This document shows, piece after piece, positions 1 to 7,905 of a stretch of DNA of 32,317 bases. This DNA is from Vulcanimicrobiota bacterium. GTDB lineage: Bacteria; Vulcanimicrobiota; Vulcanimicrobiia; Vulcanimicrobiales; Vulcanimicrobiaceae. Below the pieces are notes generated by a model. It was not told where the DNA came from. It searched no databases and worked only from the letters and a program-made list of their open reading frames with translations. A program made the position numbers and the translations under genes. Numbering within the stretch: the first letter of the stretch is position 1; each line of letters begins with the position of its first letter. The stretch lies in the NCBI GenBank assembly GCA_003136355.1, contig PLED01000051.1, forward strand, positions 19,445 through 51,761. Reading direction: 5' to 3'.

Positions 1-23
1 CTTATCCATTAGACCACGGGCGC
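1..23 (-). tRNA. partial tRNA, probably tRNA-Arg (5' portion only)
   Basis: On the minus strand the first 23 bases read as the acceptor strand GCGCCCG followed by a D-arm beginning with GGTCTAATGGATAAG. This is the usual opening of a bacterial tRNA, most like arginine tRNAs. The anticodon lies beyond the left edge, so the identity is inferred from the 5' half only. It lies 62 nt downstream of tRNA-Pro on the same strand and could be co-transcribed with it. Confidence 0.6.
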
Positions 24-85
24 CTACTCCGAGCCTGAACTAGAATACCACGGTCCGCAAGCCTGCTTGCTTCTGGGGTAATTTA

Positions 86-164
86 TGGTCGGGGCGACTG
101 GACTTGAACCAGCGAATCCTCCCGCTCCCAAAGCGGGCGCTCTACCAAGCTGAGCTACGCCCCG
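86..164 (-). tRNA. tRNA-Pro (anticodon TGG)
   Basis: The minus strand folds as a full cloverleaf. The 7-bp acceptor stem is CGGGGCG/CGCCCCG, the D stem is GCTC/GAGC, the anticodon stem is CCCGC/GCGGG with loop TTTGGGA, and the T loop is TTCAAGT. The loop gives anticodon TGG, which reads proline CCA-type codons. The 3' CCA is encoded (bases 88 to 86). The first 10 nt of the tRNA (155-164) also contain the last codons and the TAG stop of the upstream HNH gene. Confidence 0.96.
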
Positions 165-595
165 TCTGCAAATTTGAACCATTTAAGTTGGCGACTGGTT
201 TTCCTGCGATGGCAATTCGCGCAACGAACCTCACACTTGGCGAGTTCGCTCTGGATTCGTGTCCAGGGCGTACCCATACTCACCATCTCGCTGATATTCC
301 CCAACTTTTCTCCGCGGACGTGATCGAACTCTAGAACTAATGGGTCTGCTTCGGCGCAATCGACGCAAGCTTTGCTCGAAAGGAACTGTCGTAAGAGAGT
401 GCGGTTCCGATCTCGATACCTTCGCCAATTACCCACTCGTCGGCGATTGTGCTCCGGCCTATTAGCGGCATAATGCGCCTTACAGTAGTCGCTTATACAG
501 TTCTTGCAATATGGCTGGAGAGAGCCCTTCGCCAAGGACCGAAACGCAAATGCTGTTTTAGGGAGAACCTGTCGGCACCAGTTACAATACTTCAC
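155..595 (-). CDS. HNH endonuclease-like zinc protein
   Basis: The protein has 146 residues. An N-terminal zinc-finger-like pair of Cys motifs (C4/C7 and C30/C33) is followed by a basic, Arg/Tyr-rich helix (about 46-66). A treble-clef HNH module follows: C77-x2-C80, the metal/catalytic pair D91-H92, and C125-x2-C128-H129 with N127. This matches free-standing HNH proteins found in phages and scattered in chromosomes; they generally nick or cleave DNA. No partner gene (terminase, methylase, intron) is adjacent, so its substrate is unknown. The start is a GTG with a GAGG Shine-Dalgarno about 7 nt upstream. It is more AT-rich than its neighbours, has a promoter of its own, and ends inside tRNA-Pro. 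Together these suggest a recently acquired gene parked against a tRNA. Confidence 0.8.
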   Translation of the reverse strand: MKYCNWCRQVLPKTAFAFRSLAKGSLQPYCKNCISDYCKAHYAANRPEHNRRRVGNWRRYRDRNRTLLRQFLSSKACVDCAEADPLVLEFDHVRGEKLGNISEMVSMGTPWTRIQSELAKCEVRCANCHRRKTSRQLKWFKFADGA

Positions 596-617
596 AACTA
601 CACCTCGCTTTGTATCT

Positions 618-623
618 ATTATA
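618..623 (-). promoter_or_regulatory. -10 element upstream of the HNH gene
   Basis: The minus strand carries a perfect TATAAT at 623 to 618, about 23 nt before the GTG start of the HNH gene, in an AT-rich gap between that gene and the GNAT gene. No convincing -35 hexamer is seen at 16-18 bp. The call rests on the -10 match and its position only. Confidence 0.5.
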
Positions 624-648
624 CTAAAAGCGCGTGTGTAAGTTGTTG

Positions 649-1509
649 CTAAAACATTAACGAACCGCCTCCGATGTAACGAGTTAGATCGGAAATGTTA
701 TTGTCGCTAGCAAACACTTTCATACAGGTTATTCGCAACCGCGCCTTCATCGCTGCGCGTAATATCTTCGCATTAACTCCCGGCACCAGAAGCGTGCACC
801 ACTCTGCGTTATAGCTCGCCCGCAAAGCAGCCAGAGCATATGCCAACATCTGCACCGAATAGTTATGCGACACCGACGCCATCGGCCCAATCCGACCGTT
901 CGGCCAAACATACGCGTAGCCGGCGATCTCGGCTTCCCGCGTAAAGACAAACCCCTTCGCATTATCCGCGAAATATAAATGGTCGGCCGGGCGCGCAGCC
1001 CCGCGAACCTCGCGATCCAGTTGATTGAGCGCCATCGCATGCGACATCGGATCGATCGGAACCGCGCCGAACCGGTGCTCGCCGGCGGCCATCTTCTCCA
1101 ACTCGCTCGCGCGCGGCACCTCGCCCGCAATCTCCAGCAACGGCATTTGCATCGGCACGGCGACGCGCGAATAGAACGCGAGGCCCTCTAATTGCGCCGG
1201 ATCCAAAACGCCGCTGCGCGTAACCGCGCCGGCGCCTTCCGCAGCAGCCGTCAAAAGCTGCAGTCCTAAGCCACGTCCGCGAAACGACGGTTCTACGTAC
1301 AGATCCGAGAGAAACCACTCGTCCTCGAGCGCGTGCGGAATCGCAATGCCGATCGCTGTTCCCTCATCGCGCGCCACAAACACGCCGTTGGGCGCTACGT
1401 GCGCGAGGTCGACGTACAGCCGCGCGTCGTGCTCGTTCGCCGTGCGCCGGCGCGCGAAATACGCGACCTCATCTGCAGTTGCGGGTCCGACGGCCTGCTC
1501 GTCAGCCAC
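649..1509 (-). CDS. GNAT-family acetyltransferase, two-domain
   Basis: A 286-residue protein. The N-terminal GNAT domain (about residues 8-115) shows the acetyl-CoA pyrophosphate-binding signature R77-G-R-G-L-G82 after a beta strand with the typical LYVEPSFRG wording. The C-terminal half (about 140-280) looks like the second, degenerate GNAT-like domain seen in two-domain acetyltransferases, but this is weaker. The substrate cannot be told. The GTG start at 1509 overlaps the end of rdgB by 8 nt, so translation is probably coupled to rdgB in the same minus-strand operon. There is no obvious terminator after its stop; the HNH gene's promoter follows directly. Confidence 0.85.
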   Translation of the reverse strand: MADEQAVGPATADEVAYFARRRTANEHDARLYVDLAHVAPNGVFVARDEGTAIGIAIPHALEDEWFLSDLYVEPSFRGRGLGLQLLTAAAEGAGAVTRSGVLDPAQLEGLAFYSRVAVPMQMPLLEIAGEVPRASELEKMAAGEHRFGAVPIDPMSHAMALNQLDREVRGAARPADHLYFADNAKGFVFTREAEIAGYAYVWPNGRIGPMASVSHNYSVQMLAYALAALRASYNAEWCTLLVPGVNAKILRAAMKARLRITCMKVFASDNNISDLTRYIGGGSLMF

Positions 1510-2098
1510 GCGTTCGCAACGCGCTCAAGAGCGCACTTGCCGCCCGTCCGCGATGGCTGACGCGGTTCTTCGCATCAGAATCGAGTTCGGCGAACGTTTT
1601 CCCGGCAGGCGGATAAAAAAAGACCGGGTCGTATCCGAAACCGAATTTGCCATGCTCCTCAGCCGCAATCGTCCCGCGAACCTCGCCGTAGCCCTTGACC
1701 TCAGCGCCATCGCTCAGTATAAGAAGTATCGCGCAGCAAAACTTCGCGGCGCGCTTATCATCAGGTACGGACTTCAGCTCTTCCAGCAACGCCTCGCGAC
1801 GAACGGGCCATGTCGCATCCGGCCCCTGGTAACGTGAGGATAAAACGCCGGGCCGCCCGTCCAGCGCCGTTACCTCGAGTCCGGAGTCGTCCGCCAATAC
1901 CGCTCCGTCGACGCCGGCCTGTTGCAGCTGCCCCCGCAAGGCGTTCGCTTTAATGGCGGCGTTTTCGACATAGCTCGTCTCTCCCTCAGCCGGTTCCGCA
2001 TACAACGGATACGTGTCGAGGTCCAATTCCGTACCGGCAAATATCTCGCGCAGCTCGCCGAGCTTCCCGAAATTCTTCGTCGCGACAAACGTCTTCAC
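1502..2098 (-). CDS. rdgB: XTP/dITP diphosphatase (RdgB/HAM1 family)
   Basis: This enzyme hydrolyses non-canonical purine triphosphates (XTP, ITP, dITP) to the monophosphate and pyrophosphate, keeping them out of nucleic acids. Its 198 residues match the family length of about 200. Visible signatures are the N-terminal nucleotide loop T7-K-N-F-G-K-L13, the metal-binding D70-D71-S-G, F154-G-Y-D-P-V-F160, and the base-recognition S181-H-R-G-R-A186. The start is GTG (2098), 5 nt after the lepA stop, with no strong Shine-Dalgarno, so coupling to lepA is likely. Confidence 0.95.
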   Translation of the reverse strand: MKTFVATKNFGKLGELREIFAGTELDLDTYPLYAEPAEGETSYVENAAIKANALRGQLQQAGVDGAVLADDSGLEVTALDGRPGVLSSRYQGPDATWPVRREALLEELKSVPDDKRAAKFCCAILLILSDGAEVKGYGEVRGTIAAEEHGKFGFGYDPVFFYPPAGKTFAELDSDAKNRVSHRGRAASALLSALRTRG

Positions 2099-2103
2099 GC
2101 GAG

Positions 2104-3921
2104 CTAATCCGATCCCAGCCGCAACACCGCCATGAAAGCTTCCTGCGGCAGATCGACTTTGCCCACGCGCTTCATGCGCTCTTTGCCGATCTTCTGCTTC
2201 TCCAGCAGTTTCCGTTTACGCGTGATGTCGCCGCCGTAGCACTTGGCAAGCACGTTCTTGCGCATGGCGCTCACGGTCTCGCGGGCCACGATCTTCCCGC
2301 CGATCGCCGCCTGAATCGGCACGTCGAACATCTGGCGCGGAATCAACTCTTTCAGCTTCTCCGCCAGCGCGCGTCCACGCGCGGCAGCGCGTTCCCGCGA
2401 AATAATAAATGACAGCGCGTCCACAACGTCTCCGCCGAGCATGATCTCGAGTTTAACCAGATCGCCCTCGCGATAGCCGATGATGTCGTAATCGAGCGAT
2501 GCGTATCCCTTCGTGCGTGATTTAAGCTGATCGAAGTAGTCGATGATGACCTCGATCAGCGGCATTTCATACGTCAGGATAACGCGCCCGTCGTGAAGGT
2601 ATTCCATGTTGCCGAGCTCGCCGCGGCGCGCTTGCGTGATATCCATAATCGCGCCGACGTAATCCGGGGGCGTAATGACCGTAGCCTTGACGTACGGCTC
2701 TTCGATCGTCGAAATCATCGTCGTTGCAGGCAATTTGCTCGGATTATCGATCATCTCAACGGTGCCGTCGGTCCGCGTCACCCGAAACACGACCGAGGGC
2801 GACGTCGCGATCAAATCGAGCGCGTAATCCCGCTCCAGCCGCTCTTGCACGATTTCCATGTGCAGCAAGCCCAGAAAGCCACAGCGGAAGCCAAAGCCTA
2901 GCGCGATAGACGTTTCCGGCTCGTACGTGAACGCTGCGTCGTTGAGTTTGAGCTTTTCAAGCGCGTCGCGCAGCGCGCCGTACTCGGCTCCCTCGTTAGG
3001 ATAGAGCCCGCAGTACACCATCGGCACTGCCTTGCGATAGCCCGTCAACGGCACGTGGGCCGGATTACTCGCTCCCGTGATCGTGTCGCCGACGTCGATC
3101 TCGCCCAGCGATTTGATGTTGCCGATCACGTAGCCGACGCTGCCCATATCGAGTTTCGTCGTCGGCTGCATCTGCGGAGCGAAAATCCCGACCTCGGTAC
3201 ATTCGAACACGCGCTGGTGCGCCATCGACATGAACTTGGTACCCGCATGCAGTTCGCCATCGGCGACACGCACGTACGCAACCACTCCTCGATACGAATC
3301 GAACTGCGCGTTGAATACCAACCCCCGCAAGTGGTCGCGGTGCCCCTTGGGCGGCGGAATCCGGTGTACGATCGCTTCGAGGATCTCGTCGATCCCCACG
3401 CCGTTTTTCGCGCTGGCCAGAATGCACTCGCTGCGCTCCATGATCAGCAGCTCTTCAACTTCGCCCATCACACGTTCGGGGTCAGCGGCCGGCAGATCGA
3501 TCTTGTTGATGACCGGGATGATCGTCAGGTCGTGCTCCAGCGCAAGGTGGTAATTGGCAAGCGTTTGCGCTTCTATCCCCTGTGCCGCATCGATAATGAG
3601 AATGGCGCCTTCGCACGCGGCGAGCGACCGCGAGACTTCGTAAGAGAAATCGACGTGGCCGGGCGTGTCGATCAAATTCAGTTGGTAAGTTTTACCGTCG
3701 CGCGCCGGATAACTTAGCGTGACGGGATGCATACGGATCGTGATGCCGCGCTCGCGTTCCAAGTCCATGGCGTCGAGCGCCTGATCTTCCATGTTGCGCA
3801 GCTCGATCGTGCGCGTCGTCTCGAGCAGCCGGTCCGAGAGCGTCGTTTTTCCGTGATCGATGTGGGCGATGATGCAAAAATTGCGGACGCCCTCCGCAAT
3901 TTCGCTACGGTGAGCGGTCAA
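2104..3921 (-). CDS. lepA: elongation factor 4 (LepA), ribosomal back-translocase GTPase
   Basis: LepA is a ribosome-associated GTPase, close to EF-G, that acts on stalled or mistranslocated ribosomes. At 605 residues it is a standard length. The P-loop A19-H-I-D-H-G-K-T26, the G3 motif DTPGH, the G4 motif NKID, the EF-G-like domains II/III/V and the LepA-specific C-terminal domain (ending in VLRL after the basic KRKLLEKQK stretch) are all present. The start is TTG at 3921; TTGA overlaps the yggT stop by 4 nt, which implies translational coupling. It is the central gene of the M23-yggT-lepA-rdgB-GNAT operon. Confidence 0.98.
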   Translation of the reverse strand: MTAHRSEIAEGVRNFCIIAHIDHGKTTLSDRLLETTRTIELRNMEDQALDAMDLERERGITIRMHPVTLSYPARDGKTYQLNLIDTPGHVDFSYEVSRSLAACEGAILIIDAAQGIEAQTLANYHLALEHDLTIIPVINKIDLPAADPERVMGEVEELLIMERSECILASAKNGVGIDEILEAIVHRIPPPKGHRDHLRGLVFNAQFDSYRGVVAYVRVADGELHAGTKFMSMAHQRVFECTEVGIFAPQMQPTTKLDMGSVGYVIGNIKSLGEIDVGDTITGASNPAHVPLTGYRKAVPMVYCGLYPNEGAEYGALRDALEKLKLNDAAFTYEPETSIALGFGFRCGFLGLLHMEIVQERLERDYALDLIATSPSVVFRVTRTDGTVEMIDNPSKLPATTMISTIEEPYVKATVITPPDYVGAIMDITQARRGELGNMEYLHDGRVILTYEMPLIEVIIDYFDQLKSRTKGYASLDYDIIGYREGDLVKLEIMLGGDVVDALSFIISRERAAARGRALAEKLKELIPRQMFDVPIQAAIGGKIVARETVSAMRKNVLAKCYGGDITRKRKLLEKQKIGKERMKRVGKVDLPQEAFMAVLRLGSD

Positions 3922-4193
3922 TAGCAGGCAAACGCGTTAGGCCGGATCACGAGATTGTCCAGCAGCCACAACAGGAAGATCACGATCATGAACGACCAGT
4001 CGATGCCGGCCGTCGGGGGAACCAAGCGGCGCACGGGAGCCAGCACCGGTTCGACCAGCATGTCCACCCAGCGGCTCCATGAGCCGCGCAGGTCCGGCAA
4101 AAACGAAAGGACCGCGTAGACGAGCATGACGATCGTATAGAGCCAGATCGCTTTGTCCAGCACAAAAAAGACCTGGCAAGACAGTGCGCTCAT
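3918..4193 (-). CDS. yggT: YggT-family membrane protein
   Basis: A 91-residue protein with two hydrophobic segments (about residues 9-31 and 66-85). They flank the loop with the family signature [13 protein letters not shown] (about 48-60), followed by a short DWS element and [11 protein letters not shown]-like helix. The precise role of YggT proteins is not settled; they are usually linked to cell division, osmotic stress or membrane-protein placement. It starts with ATG 12 nt after the M23 peptidase stop and overlaps lepA by 4 nt. Confidence 0.9.
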   Translation of the reverse strand: MSALSCQVFFVLDKAIWLYTIVMLVYAVLSFLPDLRGSWSRWVDMLVEPVLAPVRRLVPPTAGIDWSFMIVIFLLWLLDNLVIRPNAFACY

Positions 4194-4205
4194 AAAGTAG
4201 CGGTT

Positions 4206-5129
4206 CTAGGGAAGAGAGGCTAAAACTTTTGGCGGGACGCCGCTCAGGTAAGGCGCCGGATCAACCGCCGTGCCTTTGAGCATCACCTGATAGTGCAGGT
4301 GCGGGCCGGTGGAAAAGCCGGTGTCGCCCACGAGGCCGATCAGCTCGCCCTTGTGGACGTACTGCCCGGCGGAAACGTCGAAATGCGAGAGATGTGCGTA
4401 CCACGTGTGATAGCCGTTGCCGTGATCGATATCGATCTTCATCCCGTAACCGCCGTCCCAACCCGCGCTGGCGATAGTCCCGGCAGCGGCGGCGTGGATG
4501 GCGTCGCCGTAATTCGCACCCAGATCGACGCCCGGATGAAATTCGACATCGGGAGCCGAGCGATAGCAGAAGCACCCGACGACGGGCGCGCCTTCAACCG
4601 GATCGATCGACGGAATCGCAGCGAGCAGCCGCCCGCGAGCCATTTCGGCAAGATGATGCATGTTCAAAACGTGCAGGGTGAGCCGGCGTAAATCGTCGGC
4701 TTGGCGGAGCGTTTCATTTGAAGCTTGCGCCAGCTGGTCGACGTGCCGTGCCAGTTGCACGACGCCCGGCTTCCCGCCGGCTGGCACCCACGATGTCTTC
4801 TGCACGCCGCCGCCGCGCGAATGCGGCTTTGAACCAACGCCGATCAGTTGCTGAATCTCCTGATTCTGGCGCTGAACTTGCTGCAGTTGCGACCGGATAG
4901 CGCTGGCCTTTTTATCCAGGCTCTGCAGCTGCTCGTGCTGAGACTGCAGCGCCGCCTGTTGAGCGTGGACGCGGAAGACCTGGAAGCCCGCGGCCGCCAA
5001 TACCAACAGCAAGACCGCCGCCACGGTAGCGGAGCCGGAAACGATATGTTTGCGCGTCACTTCAAAGCGATGAACGACATCGCCCCGTTGCGGCACGATC
5101 TTAATGAAGTAGCGTTCTTTTATGCTCAA
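4206..5129 (-). CDS. membrane-anchored M23 (LytM-type) metallopeptidase
   Basis: A cell-wall peptidase of the M23 family, anchored in the inner membrane. From the chosen start: a basic cytoplasmic N-terminus, one transmembrane segment (about 28-54), a Gln-rich coiled coil (about 55-95), a Gly/Pro linker and a complete C-terminal M23 domain. The zinc ligands H198, D202 (HPGVD) and H279, and the catalytic H277 (HLH), are present, as is the HTWYAHLS strand. It may cleave peptidoglycan cross-links during growth or division. I chose TTG 5129 because of the upstream GGATGAG and because the domain-like sequence begins there. The frame stays open to a TTG at 5219, only 9 nt from the SRP RNA; those extra 30 residues look non-conserved. 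Confidence 0.9.
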   Translation of the reverse strand: MSIKERYFIKIVPQRGDVVHRFEVTRKHIVSGSATVAAVLLLVLAAAGFQVFRVHAQQAALQSQHEQLQSLDKKASAIRSQLQQVQRQNQEIQQLIGVGSKPHSRGGGVQKTSWVPAGGKPGVVQLARHVDQLAQASNETLRQADDLRRLTLHVLNMHHLAEMARGRLLAAIPSIDPVEGAPVVGCFCYRSAPDVEFHPGVDLGANYGDAIHAAAAGTIASAGWDGGYGMKIDIDHGNGYHTWYAHLSHFDVSAGQYVHKGELIGLVGDTGFSTGPHLHYQVMLKGTAVDPAPYLSGVPPKVLASLP

Positions 5130-5228
5130 AAAAAGCTCATCCGGCGTACGGTAAGCCGGGACGAGGCAGGTTCGCGCCTGGGCGACCCCGCCCTGCCCAG
5201 GAAGAGTTCGTAACCACAACGGGAGTCA

Positions 5229-5322
5229 GGTGGCTCGCGGCACCCGTAAGGGCTCGCTTACCGTTGCTCCCTTCCGGTCCTGGCGGGGTTCACGAGGTTA
5301 CGCTGCGCGAGGCCCGGCCCCC
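5229..5322 (-). ncRNA. ffs: signal recognition particle RNA, small bacterial type (4.5S-like)
   Basis: The minus strand contains the hallmark SRP apical domain: CCAGGACCGGAAGGGAGCAA, with the GGAA tetraloop and the conserved asymmetric internal loop that binds Ffh. The flanks fold back on each other; GGGCCTCGCG near the 5' end pairs with CGCGAGCC near the 3' end. The length of about 95 nt fits the small bacterial SRP RNA. Exact ends are estimated from the helix (5' GGGGGCC at 5322). It lies upstream of the M23-yggT-lepA operon and divergent from the M3 peptidase gene. Confidence 0.93.
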
Positions 5323-5337
5323 GTTATGGCGACAAGC

Positions 5338-5364
5338 ATCATAGCACAAAGGGGCGATTTCCAA
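5338..5364 (-). promoter_or_regulatory. probable promoter of the SRP RNA
   Basis: On the minus strand, TTGGAA (5364-5359) and TATGAT (5343-5338) are 15 bp apart. The -10 is preceded by TGC, giving an extended -10. Transcription would start about 8-10 nt upstream of the SRP RNA helix. The short spacer is off-consensus, so this is a moderate call. Confidence 0.45.
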
Positions 5365-5398
5365 CGTTTCCAAAAACGACACCCTCCGGAGGTACACC

Positions 5399-7441
5399 TT
5401 GAAGCGTATTGCCCTCGCTGCTCTCTTGCTCGCTTGCCCGCTCCCGGCCGCCGCTGCAGCCGGACCCGGCCCCGTCAATTGGAATCTGACCAAAGACCAA
5501 ATCGCTTCTTCCTGTAAGGCGGCGATCGCGCAAGCCCAAGGCCGGCTGAAATCTATCTTGGCGCAACGCGGCACGCGCACGTTCGCCAACACGGTGCTCC
5601 GGCTGGAAGATCTGTCGTCGGATCTGAACGACACAACGATCGCCGATCAGTTTCTCTTTAACGTCACCACCGACACAGCCGTGCAGCAGGCGTCGCTGAA
5701 CTGCAACAACGACGAGTCGTCGTTCTTCACAGACTTAAGCGCGAGCCCGCAGCTCTATGCGGCCCTCGCCGCGGCGGTACGCAGCAACACGGCCAAAGAC
5801 GTCTACCAGCGCAAACTCGCGTCGAGCTGGCTCGACACGCTCAAGCGCAGCGGCGCCGGCCTAGCATCGGCGCGCCGCTTGGAATTCGTGCGCCTCAGCA
5901 AAGAGCTGACGGATCTGCAGAACACGTTCGCGCAAAACTTGGGGAATGACACGACGACGATTACCATCACGGCGGCTCAAGCCGCGGTGCTGCCGGCGGG
6001 TTTAACGGCGGGCCTCAAAACCGCCCCGGGCGGCGGGTTGATCGTCCCCGTGAACGAGAGCACCGTCACGCCCTTCATGCAGAACCAATCCGATGAATCG
6101 TCGCGTCAAACATACTATATTGCTTACAACAATCGCGAAGCCGCCGCGAATACGCCGCTGCTCGAGCGCGCGATCGCCGTGCGCGACCGCCTGGCGCATC
6201 TGCTCGGATACGAAACCTGGGCCGCCTACCAAGTCTCCAATCGGACCGCCAAAACACCCAAGCGTATCGAAACGTTCTTAGGCGGCCTGGATAAGACGCT
6301 GCTGCCCAAAGCGCAAGCCGAGGTGGCGGCGCTTGCGGCACTCAAGGCGTCCGACACGCACGATCCCGCCGCCGCGTTGCACGCATGGGACTTCACCTAT
6401 TACGACAACATGCTGCATAAGACGCAATATGCCGTCGATTCAAACGAGATAAAGCAGTACTTCCCGGTTCAACACACGATCGATGCTGTGCTCGACGTTT
6501 ACCACCGGCTGCTCGGCGTCAATTTCAAACAGATCACGCCGACCGATGCGTGGAATCCGGACGTGCTCGAGTATTCGGTCAGCGACTCGGCTACGGGCCG
6601 TTTCATCGGCACGACATACTTCGATCTCTATCCGCGGCCGCACAAGTACGGGCACTTTGCGAATTTTCCGATCTTGCCGGTGCGCAAGCTTTCTAACGGG
6701 AACTACCGTCCGCCGTTTGCAGCCATCCTTGGAAACTGGCCCCAGCCCGCACCCGGACAGCCCGCGCTCCTGAGTCATGACGACGTCGTCACCTTCTTCC
6801 ACGAGTTCGGCCACAACATGGCCGCACTGCTTGCCACCGCGCCGTATGAATCGCTTTCCAGCGGCTTCGTCTGGGATTTCGTTGAAGCGCCTTCACAGAT
6901 GCTCGAGAATTTCGTTTGGCAGCCTTCGGTGCTCAAGCAGATCAGTTCGAACTGGCAAACCGGCCAGCCGTTGCCCGACGATCTGATAAACAGCTTAATC
7001 AAGTCGCGATACGTCGACGATGCCTACGCGACGACGCGCCAGATCATGTACGCGCAGATCGACATGGCCTATCACACCAGCGGCCCGCACGTCGATACGA
7101 CCGCCGTGTGGGACCGTTTGGCAGCCGAACTCACCCCCATGCCCGCAGTACCTGACACGCATCCGCAGGCGTCGTTCGGACATTTGATGGGCGGATATGA
7201 CGCGGGATACTACGGGTACTTGTGGTCGAAAGTCTACGCTCAAGACATGTTCACCGCGTTCCTGAACGGCGGGCTCGAGAATCCGGTCGTCGGAATGCGC
7301 TACCGCCGCGACATTCTCCAGCCGGCGCGCACGTACGATCCCGACGTGGAAGTCAAGAACTTCCTCGGACGTCCGATGAATCCGAATGCCTTCTACGCCG
7401 AGTTCAACAACCCGCGGCCCCCGGGCGTTACCAAACCATGA
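5399..7441 (+). CDS. secreted M3-family zinc metallopeptidase (thimet oligopeptidase/Dcp type)
   Basis: A 680-residue peptidase of the M3 family, which cleaves short peptides. The zinc site is complete: H468-E-F-G-H472 and the third ligand E496 in EAPSQ, 24 residues later as expected. The downstream GYDAGYYGYLWSKVYAQD stretch is typical of the substrate-binding end of M3 enzymes. The N-terminus is a clear signal peptide (basic MKR, hydrophobic core, AAAAAG cleavage region at about 20-22). This suggests an envelope or periplasmic enzyme, whereas most M3 peptidases are cytosolic. The TTG start at 5399 is supported by GGAGG at 5388-5392, itself half of the perfect palindrome CCTCCGGAGG. The stop overlaps the next gene (ATGA). 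Confidence 0.93.
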   Translation: MKRIALAALLLACPLPAAAAAGPGPVNWNLTKDQIASSCKAAIAQAQGRLKSILAQRGTRTFANTVLRLEDLSSDLNDTTIADQFLFNVTTDTAVQQASLNCNNDESSFFTDLSASPQLYAALAAAVRSNTAKDVYQRKLASSWLDTLKRSGAGLASARRLEFVRLSKELTDLQNTFAQNLGNDTTTITITAAQAAVLPAGLTAGLKTAPGGGLIVPVNESTVTPFMQNQSDESSRQTYYIAYNNREAAANTPLLERAIAVRDRLAHLLGYETWAAYQVSNRTAKTPKRIETFLGGLDKTLLPKAQAEVAALAALKASDTHDPAAALHAWDFTYYDNMLHKTQYAVDSNEIKQYFPVQHTIDAVLDVYHRLLGVNFKQITPTDAWNPDVLEYSVSDSATGRFIGTTYFDLYPRPHKYGHFANFPILPVRKLSNGNYRPPFAAILGNWPQPAPGQPALLSHDDVVTFFHEFGHNMAALLATAPYESLSSGFVWDFVEAPSQMLENFVWQPSVLKQISSNWQTGQPLPDDLINSLIKSRYVDDAYATTRQIMYAQIDMAYHTSGPHVDTTAVWDRLAAELTPMPAVPDTHPQASFGHLMGGYDAGYYGYLWSKVYAQDMFTAFLNGGLENPVVGMRYRRDILQPARTYDPDVEVKNFLGRPMNPNAFYAEFNNPRPPGVTKP

Positions 7442-7905
7442 TGCTCGCAGCCGCGGCATTCGCGTTGGCGTCGTACACGTTTAAACCGAATACGACCCTT
7501 CCGTTCACGGCCGTTTATGACAAGTGCGGCGGCGGTAACGTTTCGCCGGAGCTGCATTGGTCCAACGCGCCGCACGGAACGCGCAGTTTCGCGCTGATCC
7601 TTTACGATCCCGATGCGACCGGAGGTTGGTATCACTGGGTTGCCTACAGCATTCCCGGGTCAATCAACGAGTTGCGCGCCGGCATAAGGCTGCAGCTCGC
7701 CGAGGTCGGCGCAACGTCATTCGGGCAGTTACGTTACGGTGGGCCGTGCCCGCCCCCGGGCAAAGTCCATCACTACGTCTTCACCCTGTTCGCGCTCGAT
7801 ACGAAACGGATCGGTCCAACAGGCATGACCGGGCCGCGCGCGCAGGCCGCGATGCGCAAGCATGTCCTCGCGCGCGCGACGATTACCGGTCTCTATAAAC
7901 GCTGA
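7438..7905 (+). CDS. PEBP-family protein (YbhB/YbcL type)
   Basis: A 155-residue phosphatidylethanolamine-binding-protein fold member. The conserved ligand-pocket elements are all there: a D-P-D-A motif followed by GGWYHWVAYSIPG, and GPCPPPGKVHHYVFTLFALD. Bacterial members have no agreed function. The ATG start at 7438 overlaps the M3 peptidase stop by 4 nt (ATGA). Longer readings in this frame lie inside the M3 gene and are shadow. A short hydrophobic start (MMLAAAAFALA) might be a weak export signal, but no clear cleavage site is seen. Confidence 0.92.
   Translation: MMLAAAAFALASYTFKPNTTLPFTAVYDKCGGGNVSPELHWSNAPHGTRSFALILYDPDATGGWYHWVAYSIPGSINELRAGIRLQLAEVGATSFGQLRYGGPCPPPGKVHHYVFTLFALDTKRIGPTGMTGPRAQAAMRKHVLARATITGLYKR

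Noticed and set aside
3055-3717. Plus-strand frame of 220 codons
   Set aside because: Antisense shadow of lepA, with no domain signature.
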